Source of the DNA: Crocinitomicaceae bacterium | Lineage (GTDB): Bacteria > Bacteroidota > Bacteroidia > Flavobacteriales_D > Crocinitomicaceae | Assembly: GCA_016709005.1 (NCBI GenBank) | Contig: JADJEU010000007.1 | Span: forward strand, 124,001 to 188,000 | DNA: 64,000 nucleotides | Direction of reading: 5' to 3' | Shown: positions 9,211 to 16,781 of the stretch, one piece after another | How positions within the stretch are numbered: position 1 is the stretch's first letter | Layout of the letters: each line of letters opens with the position of its first letter | Notes under the pieces: generated by a model | Told to the model about the DNA's origin: nothing | The model's database searches: none | What the model saw: only the letters and a program-made list of their open reading frames with translations | Program-made: the position numbers and the translations under genes

Positions 9211-11040
9211 TTAGATTCGAATACCAATTACTAAAATATCATCAACTTGTTCATAAGGACCCTGCCAGTCTTCAATCTGTTGTTTCAGATAGTCATGTTG
9301 TTCAGGCATTGATTTTTTGTGAACTTCAAGGAGTGTATCGCGGAAATGTTTATAGAGGAATTTTTTTCCGCGGGCGCCCCCGAATTGATCTGCATATCCA
9401 TCTGTAAACAGATAGATCAAGTCTCCTTTTTGAATTTTTACTTTATGAGTTGTGTATACGTGTGAATCCGGATCGAAGGAACCTATAGCAAATTTATCTG
9501 CCTTAACAATTATAAATTCGTTGTCTCGAATCAGGTAGAGTGGGTTATTGGCACCAGCGTATTCAAGTTCCATCGCCCTATAATCAATGGTGCAGAATGA
9601 GAGATCCATTCCGTCCCGTACGGTGTTGTCTTCACTGGCTTTGTTTAATGATTCCGATACAAATTTATTTAGCTCGTTCAGGATTAAACCTGGTTCTGTT
9701 TTACGATGTTCTTTCACTGCAGCATTTAAGCCGTTTGCGCCAACCAGACTCATAAAAGCACCTGGCACCCCGTGACCGGTACAATCAACCGCTGAAACAA
9801 GTGATTTGCCTTCAGTTTCATAAAACCAGTAAAAATCGCCTGAAACGATGTCTTTTGGTTTAAATAATACAAATGATTCCGGACAAACTTTTCGAATTAC
9901 TTCCTGGGGAGGAAGAATTGAATACTGTAAGCGCTTAGCGTATCGTATACTATCAGTGACATCTTTATAGAGTTCTTCAAGTTTCAAACGCTGGCGCTCC
10001 ATTTCGTCACGCTGTTGAACAACTTCTTCGGTTCGTTCTTCTACCTTACGTTCTAGAATGCGCTCGGTTTCGGCAAGTTCGTCACGCATCTTTAGCAGCG
10101 CGTGTCCTAGAACGTCTTCATCGCTTAATGGCTGATAGGGCGAATTAAATTTGCTTTGTCCAACTTCACGTGCAAAATCACTTGTTTTTTGAAGTCCATC
10201 TACAAGTCCAATCATTGCAAGCGACATGTCGCCAATTTCATCGTTTGTTACTTTGATTCGGGTTTTTGGAAATATACCCTTACTCATTTCTATTAAAACA
10301 TGACGAAGTGACTGCAGTGGCTTGACAATCGTGTTAGTTGTGAATACGGCAATTACAATCGCAAATATAATCAGGGCCGCGCCTAGAAACCAATAGAAGG
10401 TTAGAGCCTGGAAATTTTCTTTTGACTCAACAGATGAACTTTTAACTAATGCCAGGGCATCTTCCTCTTGCTTTTCAATGCTATTTAATAAGGACAAGAG
10501 GTTATAATCAATTTTTCCTGCGTATACAGAAACCTCGCCGTCTTGTGCAACATAGAACCTGGCCGTGAATGAACTCATCAAATCATCATAGCTTGCAATA
10601 TCCGGCAGCAAAGTCATAATGTCCTGGTAGAAGCCAAAAAGGGTGTCTATTTTTCCAACAGCGCGCTCAAAAAGGGCCTTGTCAGAATCTACGTCCCAAT
10701 CGTTCATTAGTGTTCGGATCTGAGCAATTTCAGCTGGGATATTTTGAGCAATCAGATTTTTTAAACGCAATTTATCCGGAACATCGTTGCGGCTTTGGTC
10801 ATTTACCCATTGAATCGCCAACTGTTTAGACTCATTAACTAAAAGCTTGAGATTGCTTACGTGTTCCTTGGAGGGGGTAAGTACCTGAATTAGTTCGTTG
10901 GTGGTTTGGTCGTTTTTCTGGAAAGTTTTTATACCATTATTGACGGCAACAAAAGTAGCACCGAAAACAACAATGATAAAGAGTATCAAAACCCCAAATC
11001 CTGTTCCGATTTTTTTACCTATTGTAAATCTGAAACTCAT
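9211..11040 (-). CDS. HAMP-domain SpoIIE/PP2C-type serine phosphatase
   Basis: A 609-residue inner-membrane protein. One membrane helix at about residues 14-34, a helical periplasmic domain of about 180 residues, a second helix at about 213-235, then HAMP (IVKPLQSLRHVLIEMSKG onward) and a coiled coil (about 325-370). The C-terminal PPM/SpoIIE phosphatase carries the metal-binding residues in KPKDIVSGDFYWF (about 402), DCTGHGVPGAFMS (about 420), DGMDLSF and TDGYADQFGG. Such phosphatases dephosphorylate serine on STAS-type regulators in partner-switching pathways. No STAS or RsbW-like gene is adjacent, so the target is unknown. It lies 5 bases before the cyclase gene and 6 bases after the TPR gene. 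Confidence 0.88.
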   Translation of the reverse strand: MSFRFTIGKKIGTGFGVLILFIIVVFGATFVAVNNGIKTFQKNDQTTNELIQVLTPSKEHVSNLKLLVNESKQLAIQWVNDQSRNDVPDKLRLKNLIAQNIPAEIAQIRTLMNDWDVDSDKALFERAVGKIDTLFGFYQDIMTLLPDIASYDDLMSSFTARFYVAQDGEVSVYAGKIDYNLLSLLNSIEKQEEDALALVKSSSVESKENFQALTFYWFLGAALIIFAIVIAVFTTNTIVKPLQSLRHVLIEMSKGIFPKTRIKVTNDEIGDMSLAMIGLVDGLQKTSDFAREVGQSKFNSPYQPLSDEDVLGHALLKMRDELAETERILERKVEERTEEVVQQRDEMERQRLKLEELYKDVTDSIRYAKRLQYSILPPQEVIRKVCPESFVLFKPKDIVSGDFYWFYETEGKSLVSAVDCTGHGVPGAFMSLVGANGLNAAVKEHRKTEPGLILNELNKFVSESLNKASEDNTVRDGMDLSFCTIDYRAMELEYAGANNPLYLIRDNEFIIVKADKFAIGSFDPDSHVYTTHKVKIQKGDLIYLFTDGYADQFGGARGKKFLYKHFRDTLLEVHKKSMPEQHDYLKQQIEDWQGPYEQVDDILVIGIRI

Positions 11041-11046
11041 TTTTTG

Positions 11047-12057
11047 CTATCCGCCAAGTTGGTCTAAGATAGTTTTAAATTTGAGATGCTGAGCTTCATC
11101 TTTTAAAGTTGATGAATAAATTCTTACCAGTTGTTTTAACACATCTTTGTCGGTAGGGTCTTTTTCGTAGGCCGCCAGATACTTTGGTAAATTGATAATA
11201 TCCAGTTTGGTTTGATAAATAGTCCAATTTTCATTGTCATTCAAGCTATAGTAAATTCCCGCTAGACCTTCTATTACTTCTGGGCTTTCAGGATTAAGAA
11301 GATAAGCCTTTTGCATCATTGGTAGTGCCTTTAAGAAAAGTTCATTCGAAAGTTCGATATTGGCAATTAGCTGCTCCATGCTGTCATTAACATCTGGGTT
11401 TTCCATCAAGTCAGCTCCGCGATTATAATAAAGTACTGCCGTGTTTAAATTGGCAAGATAATTCATTGAATCAATTGCAAGAACCTTGCTCAGTGCATTT
11501 ACAGCAAGGGTGAATGTTATTTCATAGTCCTTTCCGCTTAGTCGTCCAAGTTGTCTTGAATAGCCATTTCCTAAAGCGTTATAGTATTCGATATCCACAG
11601 CGCTGAATTGTTTAGCCGGGTCAATCAACTGAACATATTTTTCTTTGTAGATGAGATAAGAACGCTCAGATTCGGCAAATTTATTTTCATCTAAATAAGT
11701 GACGGCATCGTTGTAATAGCGAACAATTGTATTAGCTAAATATTTTGTGATTTGATCTTTGTAGATACCGGTTGAATCTGTTTTGCGGGCTTGTAAATAA
11801 GATTCAAGAGCAATATCACGATACGCCAGGTTTATGGTTGGTGGTGTTTCAAGCTTATGGTAAATTAAGCCGCGCAGCTGCCATGTTTGTGAATTATTTT
11901 TTTCTGGCGTTTGAACTGCCTGATCAATAAATACGCGCGCCGAATCGTAATCACCAGCTTTAAACATAGCATGTGCTTTCGCAGTTAATTCCTGCGTCAG
12001 ACCCGCCTGTGAAATCAGGATCAGTACAAAGATTAATATGTGTCTTACCTTAATCAT
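11047..12057 (-). CDS. Secreted TPR-repeat protein
   Basis: A 336-residue protein with a signal peptide (MIKVRHILIFVLILISQAGLTQ) followed by tetratricopeptide-like helical repeats across most of its length (AHAMFKAGDYDSARVFIDQAV, ALPMMQKAYLLNPESPEVIEGL). TPR proteins act as protein-binding scaffolds. It is predicted to be periplasmic. Its ATG overlaps the stop of the YfiR-like gene (ATGA, 12054-12057) and the phosphatase gene starts 6 bases downstream. It is therefore almost certainly co-translated with both and may physically link the YfiR-like protein to the membrane phosphatase. That role is inferred from context only. Confidence 0.83.
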   Translation of the reverse strand: MIKVRHILIFVLILISQAGLTQELTAKAHAMFKAGDYDSARVFIDQAVQTPEKNNSQTWQLRGLIYHKLETPPTINLAYRDIALESYLQARKTDSTGIYKDQITKYLANTIVRYYNDAVTYLDENKFAESERSYLIYKEKYVQLIDPAKQFSAVDIEYYNALGNGYSRQLGRLSGKDYEITFTLAVNALSKVLAIDSMNYLANLNTAVLYYNRGADLMENPDVNDSMEQLIANIELSNELFLKALPMMQKAYLLNPESPEVIEGLAGIYYSLNDNENWTIYQTKLDIINLPKYLAAYEKDPTDKDVLKQLVRIYSSTLKDEAQHLKFKTILDQLGG

Positions 12058-12593
12058 TCAATTACTTTGTAAGCTAAACTGGTCAATTTTGTTGCAATTA
12101 CAAGATTATATTTTTTTGCATTCGGTTTGCTGATTTCATAAGCTTGTTTACTGCCATCAAGTACAAAATTTATAACAGCGCCCTTACTTAAATAGCCTTC
12201 TTTGTCGGTAACAATAAGGGTGCTTTTAGTTTTTAATTGCGTAGTCAATGCGGTAATCTGATCACTCTTATCAGCTCCTAAAAACAAAATGTGTGCCTTA
12301 TCTATTTCAGTGCGGCTGGCGAATTTTTTTATCACGATAGATTGACTGCCGATAGATTTACCTTTGAACTTTAGCGTTAATTGATCAAAAACGTCAGATG
12401 TTCCGGCAAGCGTGCCTATTACAAACTCCCCTTTGCGATATTCTTCAGGCCAGTCAATTAAGGTGGCAAAATTGTAAAGAAAAAGAGCTTTAGAAGAAGA
12501 ACGGGTGTCTTTCACCTGACTAATAATAGCAGTTTTGTTCGCCCCACTCATGAGGAAAAGCGCAATCAGTGCTATTAATACTCTACGGCTCAG
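12054..12593 (-). CDS. YfiR-like (DUF4154) periplasmic protein
   Basis: The core FLYNFATLIDWPEE...FVIGTLAGTSDVFDQL...GKSIGSQSIVIKKF...ILFLGADK matches the YfiR/DUF4154 family. In Pseudomonas, YfiR is a periplasmic repressor of the diguanylate cyclase YfiN. An ATG at 12551 would give 165 residues with no signal peptide. Upstream, the same frame stays open back to a TAA and encodes a perfect export signal, SRRVLIALIALFLMSGA, ending at the mature N-terminus. No ATG, GTG or TTG precedes it. The most upstream plausible start is CTG at 12593, used for the coordinates here. A small sequence error hiding a normal start is the alternative. First gene of a tight operon, overlapping the TPR gene by 4 bases. 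Confidence 0.78.
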   Translation of the reverse strand: MSRRVLIALIALFLMSGANKTAIISQVKDTRSSSKALFLYNFATLIDWPEEYRKGEFVIGTLAGTSDVFDQLTLKFKGKSIGSQSIVIKKFASRTEIDKAHILFLGADKSDQITALTTQLKTKSTLIVTDKEGYLSKGAVINFVLDGSKQAYEISKPNAKKYNLVIATKLTSLAYKVIE

Positions 12594-12642
12594 ATTTCTT
12601 TGTTACGTTGTTGGGTGCGTCTTTGCTAAAATTATGCCAAAT

Positions 12643-13161
12643 CTATTTTTGTACAGGTGCGCTGGCGTTTGCAGCTACTTGAAAAGTTTGTATATCACGA
12701 TCAAAGAGGTATAATCCGCCTTTATCGCTTCCAATCATTTTAAGTTTGTCGAGAATGTTTCTGGCCAAAGCTTCTTCTTCTAATTGTTCTGCAACATACC
12801 ATTGCATGAAGTTGTGGGTAGAATAGTCTTTTTCTTGAAGGCATACAAAAACGACTTCGTTAATCATATTTGTAACCATTAACTCATGCTCTAGTAATCT
12901 GCTGAAAACATCGGTTAATGAATCAAAATTTTGTTTAGGGCTAGGAATGGCAGGAATAATTGCTTTGCCTCCGCGCTCATTAACAAACTTTACTAGTTTC
13001 AACATGTGCAGGCGTTCTTCTTCAGCGTGTAGATAAAGAAAATTTGCAGTACCGTTGATTCCAGAATTTTCTGCCCACGAAGCCATAGCCAAATAAAGAT
13101 GAGACGATACTGCTTCAGCTTCAATTTGTTTGTTCAGAATTTTTTCAATTTTCTTGTTCAA
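12643..13161 (-). CDS. ftnA: Bacterial non-heme ferritin
   Basis: A 172-residue ferritin, which oxidises Fe(II) and stores it as a mineral in a 24-subunit shell. The four-helix core shows the ferroxidase-site acids in KQIEAEAVSSHLYLAMASWAE and HAEEERLHMLKLVKFVNERGG. A further site occurs in LEHELMVTNMINEV, and QWYVAEQLEEEALARNIL follows. The short C-terminal helix E is replaced by a Gln/Ala-rich tail. It is divergent from the RNase R gene across about 106 bases and is transcribed toward the YfiR-like operon. It may or may not share a transcript with that operon, since 49 bases separate the ferritin stop from the YfiR-like start. Confidence 0.95.
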   Translation of the reverse strand: MNKKIEKILNKQIEAEAVSSHLYLAMASWAENSGINGTANFLYLHAEEERLHMLKLVKFVNERGGKAIIPAIPSPKQNFDSLTDVFSRLLEHELMVTNMINEVVFVCLQEKDYSTHNFMQWYVAEQLEEEALARNILDKLKMIGSDKGGLYLFDRDIQTFQVAANASAPVQK

Positions 13162-13267
13162 GCGAGGAAAGATTAAGTTTTGAATGCAGTAAAATTAATG
13201 TAAAATAGCTAATAATAGAAAGTACACCTAAATAATTCCTAATTTTAGTCCAACATATACTCTGTGA

Positions 13268-15409
13268 ATGAGCAAAAAAAAGAAGTCGCCGGCACAAAAA
13301 TTGAGCCGGTTTTTGCGTGAGACAATCCTCAATTATTTTCAATCCAATACAAATGGAACCTTTAACTACAAGCAGGTTGCTGAGGCTTTGAAGGTAAATG
13401 ATTCAGAAACAAGAAAACTTGTTTTTACTATTTTGAACGAACTTGCTAAGGAGGGCGTTTTAGATGAAGAGCAAAGAGGGCTTTTCAAGTTTGCAGCGAC
13501 AACAAATTTTTACAACGGTATAATAGAATTCACTAATAGAGGTAGCGCTTTTGTAATGGTCGAAAATTTGAGGGAAGATATTTTCATCCCTGCAAAATCA
13601 ACGCAACGTGCATTGAACGGCGACAAAGTAAGTGTAAAAATTACTTCCAGAACGCGCAATAGAAAACCAGAAGGTGAAGTCATGGCTGTTCTTGAGCGCA
13701 AAGAAAGATTGTTCGTAGGCACTATTGATATTCAGAATAACATCACTTTTTTAATTCCGGATGATCCTAAAATTGATGTAGATATTTTTATTCCTATTGG
13801 AAAACTAAAAGAAGGAAAAAACGGCTATAAGGCGGTTGCAAAGGTCACTGATTGGCCAGAGAACGCAAAAAATCCATTTGGTGAAATCGTTGAGGTTTTT
13901 GGACATCCTGGCTCAAATGATGCGGAGATGAAAGCAATCCTTGTTTCCAACGGAATTAAATTTACTTTCCCAGATGAAGTGCTTGATGAGGCTAATCAAA
14001 TCAGTATAAATTTACCGCAAGAGGAAATAGCAACACGCAGAGATTTTAGATCGATCACAACCTTCACAATTGACCCTGTTGATGCAAAAGATTTTGACGA
14101 TGCTATCTCGGTAGAGTTTTTAGAAAACGGAAATTTTAGAATTGGTGTTCATATTGCGGATGTTGCTCATTACGTGACAGAAAATTCTGCTTTAGACAAA
14201 GAAGCTTTGATTCGCGGAAACTCTGTTTATCTTGTAGATAGTGTTGTACCTATGTTGCCAGAGCATCTCTCTAATGGTGTTTGTTCGCTTAGACCAAATG
14301 AAGAAAAGTTTACTTTTTCTGCAGTATTTGAAATGAATGAATCAGCTAAAGTTGTGAATGAATGGTTTGGAAAAACGGTCATTAAATCAGCCCGCAGATT
14401 CTCGTATGAAGAGGCTCAAGAAATTATTGAAACGGGTGAAGGAGATTATAAAAATGAAATTTTACTCGTTGACAGACTCGCAAAAAAACTGCGCAAAGAG
14501 CGCATGAAGGAAGGGGCATTAGAAGTACAAAGCACCGAAATCAGATTTGAATTGAACGAAGCTGGGTTTCCAGTTAAGGTTTTGAAAAAAACCACTAAAG
14601 ATTCAAACAAACTGATTGAAGAATTTATGCTTCTCGCAAATAAGCATGTGGGATTTTTTGTTGGTGACCCGAAGCGTCAGCCACGTGTCACGTACATTTA
14701 TCGCGTACATGATCGCCCTGATCCAGAAAAAGTAGAGCAATTCAAAGTCTTTGTGTCAAAGTTTGGTAAACATTTTACCTATAAAGATGATCAGGATATT
14801 GCTCGTCAGATGAATCGTCTTTTTGAAGAAATGAAAGATGAAAGTTCATACAACATGATTCAGCAAATGGCCATAAAATCAATGGCAAAAGCTGCGTATG
14901 ACACTAAAAATATTGGTCATTACGGACTTGCCTTTACACATTACTCACATTTCACATCTCCTATTAGAAGGTACGCAGATTTAGTGGCGCACAGAATTTT
15001 ATTTGAAGTTTTGCACAATAAGTTTTTGCACCATGCTCACTTGAGCTCAACGGCAAAACATATTTCGATGACCGAGCGAAAAGCGGTGGAGGCAGAGCGT
15101 ACTTCAAGAAAGTTTTTCCAAGCCCAATTTCTCAAGGATAAAATTGGTGAAACTTTTGTTGGAACAATAACTGGGTTGACGGATTGGGGAATGTTCGTTG
15201 AAATCGATGAAAACTTTTGTGAAGGGATGATTTCGTTAAAGTCGATGAAGGATGACCGTTATGTTTTTGATGAGCGAGATTACGTTGTTGTTGGCGTCAA
15301 TGACAACCGTGAATTTAATGTTGGAGACAAAATAAATGTAAAAGTTGTTACCGTCAACTTAGCTAAAAAGCAAGTTGATTTTGAGTATGTCAGTACTGAA
15401 AAAAGTTAG
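13268..15409 (+). CDS. rnr: Ribonuclease R (3'-5' exoribonuclease)
   Basis: A 713-residue RNB-family exoribonuclease that degrades structured RNA. Domains in order: N-terminal helix-turn-helix-like region (FNYKQVAEALKVND), cold-shock domains (about 75-230), the RNB catalytic domain with the metal-binding signature DPVDAKDFDDA at about residue 271, and a C-terminal S1 RNA-binding domain (GTITGLTDWGMFVEIDENFCEG, about 626-710). The length is typical for Bacteroidota. It lacks the long basic C-terminal tail of the E. coli enzyme. Its stop is 5 bases from the convergent DUF2490 gene. Confidence 0.95.
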   Translation: MSKKKKSPAQKLSRFLRETILNYFQSNTNGTFNYKQVAEALKVNDSETRKLVFTILNELAKEGVLDEEQRGLFKFAATTNFYNGIIEFTNRGSAFVMVENLREDIFIPAKSTQRALNGDKVSVKITSRTRNRKPEGEVMAVLERKERLFVGTIDIQNNITFLIPDDPKIDVDIFIPIGKLKEGKNGYKAVAKVTDWPENAKNPFGEIVEVFGHPGSNDAEMKAILVSNGIKFTFPDEVLDEANQISINLPQEEIATRRDFRSITTFTIDPVDAKDFDDAISVEFLENGNFRIGVHIADVAHYVTENSALDKEALIRGNSVYLVDSVVPMLPEHLSNGVCSLRPNEEKFTFSAVFEMNESAKVVNEWFGKTVIKSARRFSYEEAQEIIETGEGDYKNEILLVDRLAKKLRKERMKEGALEVQSTEIRFELNEAGFPVKVLKKTTKDSNKLIEEFMLLANKHVGFFVGDPKRQPRVTYIYRVHDRPDPEKVEQFKVFVSKFGKHFTYKDDQDIARQMNRLFEEMKDESSYNMIQQMAIKSMAKAAYDTKNIGHYGLAFTHYSHFTSPIRRYADLVAHRILFEVLHNKFLHHAHLSSTAKHISMTERKAVEAERTSRKFFQAQFLKDKIGETFVGTITGLTDWGMFVEIDENFCEGMISLKSMKDDRYVFDERDYVVVGVNDNREFNVGDKINVKVVTVNLAKKQVDFEYVSTEKS

Positions 15410-15414
15410 TTGAA

Positions 15415-16128
15415 TTATTTGCTTTCTGGTTTTTCAAAGACTGGATCTTTGAAAATTTCATAACCGTATTGAATGCCAAAAATGTGATTCAAATGCGGAG
15501 TTGCGCGGAATTCTTTTTCTAGTAAATAGTACAAATCTATAGAGTGTCTTTTTGGTAAGTTAAGTGATACACCAAGCGTCATGCGGTAAGAGTCTATAGG
15601 GTTGTAAATGTTTTTTGGACTCAATGCTTTATAGAATTCGTAACTTGCAAATGGCTGAATTTTTTTGAGATTTGTTGGTGTGTATTTTGCACTTATTTTG
15701 AATCGCATTACGTTTCGGTTATCCGGATAAATTGCATCGTTAATGACCCCTAAATAGTTAAATGGAACTTGATAACGAACCCGAGCCTTCAGTCTAAGTC
15801 CTGCCCCGTCTATTTTATAATCATATGCAACGTTCAAAGCAAGTCTGTGAACACCTTCGTAATGACTTTCCTGATTCTTTCTGGAATACCGATAATCACC
15901 TGAAAATTCTAGGTTTTTGATAGGTTCATAAGCGACTCCAATTTCATTAATGTAAGAGTCTACTGAAGATGCGTTCTTGTAAAAGCGTGTTTGCATCTCA
16001 TAGCTAAGTGAAAGATTGTTGGTCAAGTCTGCCCCAACTCCTGCAGATACCCAAACGTTCGCATCTTGAGTCTGTGCAAGAATGGCATGACTTGAAAGAA
16101 TGAAAGCGGCAGTGATGAATTTGCGCAT
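15415..16128 (-). CDS. DUF2490-family outer-membrane-like protein
   Basis: A 237-residue protein with a signal peptide (MRKFITAAFILSSHAILAQ). The pattern DANVWVSAGVGADLTNNLSLSYEMQTRFYKN, repeated Tyr/Arg-rich strand pairs and the ending HLNHIFGIQYGYEIFKD are characteristic of the DUF2490 family, predicted beta-barrels or beta-sandwiches of the outer membrane with no established function. It begins two bases after the stop of the lipoprotein gene, so the two are co-transcribed and may act together at the cell surface. Confidence 0.82.
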   Translation of the reverse strand: MRKFITAAFILSSHAILAQTQDANVWVSAGVGADLTNNLSLSYEMQTRFYKNASSVDSYINEIGVAYEPIKNLEFSGDYRYSRKNQESHYEGVHRLALNVAYDYKIDGAGLRLKARVRYQVPFNYLGVINDAIYPDNRNVMRFKISAKYTPTNLKKIQPFASYEFYKALSPKNIYNPIDSYRMTLGVSLNLPKRHSIDLYYLLEKEFRATPHLNHIFGIQYGYEIFKDPVFEKPESK

Positions 16129-16130
16129 GG

Positions 16131-16517
16131 TTATTTCAGGATGTTCAGGTCAGATACTGAATATTCAGTTTTTTTGTCCTGAATTTGGATTGTTTTAAAT
16201 ACTGGCGTTACTCCGTCATCACAAGTATCGCAGCGCGAGTATGCAAAAATGGTATACTCTCCCGGTGTCAGATAATCGAATCTATAGCTGCCGTCATAAC
16301 TGCAAGAAAATTTGTCATCGTAAGTTAAGTCGTTGTCACCGTAGATTATAAATACATCTTCATCCATTGCATAGTACTCATCCGTTGTATCTCCAATACT
16401 GTTGATATTATAAACGTGTACCTTGCCTGTAATCGAAGATGTACCACCTCGTCCAGGTTCTTTGTTGCATGATAGGGTAATCGCAAGCAGTGCAAAAGAG
16501 AAAATAAAATAGCGCAT
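16131..16517 (-). CDS. Small lipoprotein with carboxypeptidase-regulatory-like fold
   Basis: A 128-residue protein with a lipoprotein signal (MRYFIFSFALLAITLSC, lipobox ending in Cys17). The mature part looks like one small beta-sandwich: SITGKVHVYN...DKFSCSYDGSYRFDYLTPGEYTIFAYSR, which resembles CarboxypepD_reg/Cna-B-like domains. A CDTCDDG motif at about residue 99 holds two Cys that could form a disulfide or bind metal. First gene of a two-gene unit with the DUF2490 protein. Confidence 0.77.
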   Translation of the reverse strand: MRYFIFSFALLAITLSCNKEPGRGGTSSITGKVHVYNINSIGDTTDEYYAMDEDVFIIYGDNDLTYDDKFSCSYDGSYRFDYLTPGEYTIFAYSRCDTCDDGVTPVFKTIQIQDKKTEYSVSDLNILK

Positions 16518-16562
16518 AATAAGGTTGATTTAAGTCACCGAAATTTTATACTGGTGAAGGTG

Positions 16563-16570
16563 CAAACCTA
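16563..16570 (-). promoter_or_regulatory. Predicted -7 element for the lipoprotein-DUF2490 unit
   Basis: The minus strand reads TAGGTTTG, an exact TAnnTTTG match, about 46 bases upstream of the lipoprotein ATG. No convincing TTG -33 was found at 18-20 bases, so confidence is limited. Confidence 0.35.
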
Positions 16571-16781
16571 AGAATAAAATAACAAAATAGTAAATTGACG
16601 TTAATCATGTCTTTTTTGCCCCCATCTCTTAATATTCTTTGAATTGCCCGTATTGTCTCAGAAAATGGTTAATTTAGTTCTGTGTAATCTGCTTAGGAGA
16701 TTGATTTAATGTTAAGTCTTTGGCTTTATCTGTCAACCTTTCTGGAGCAAATTGCGTTATATCACCACAGAGAAATAGATT

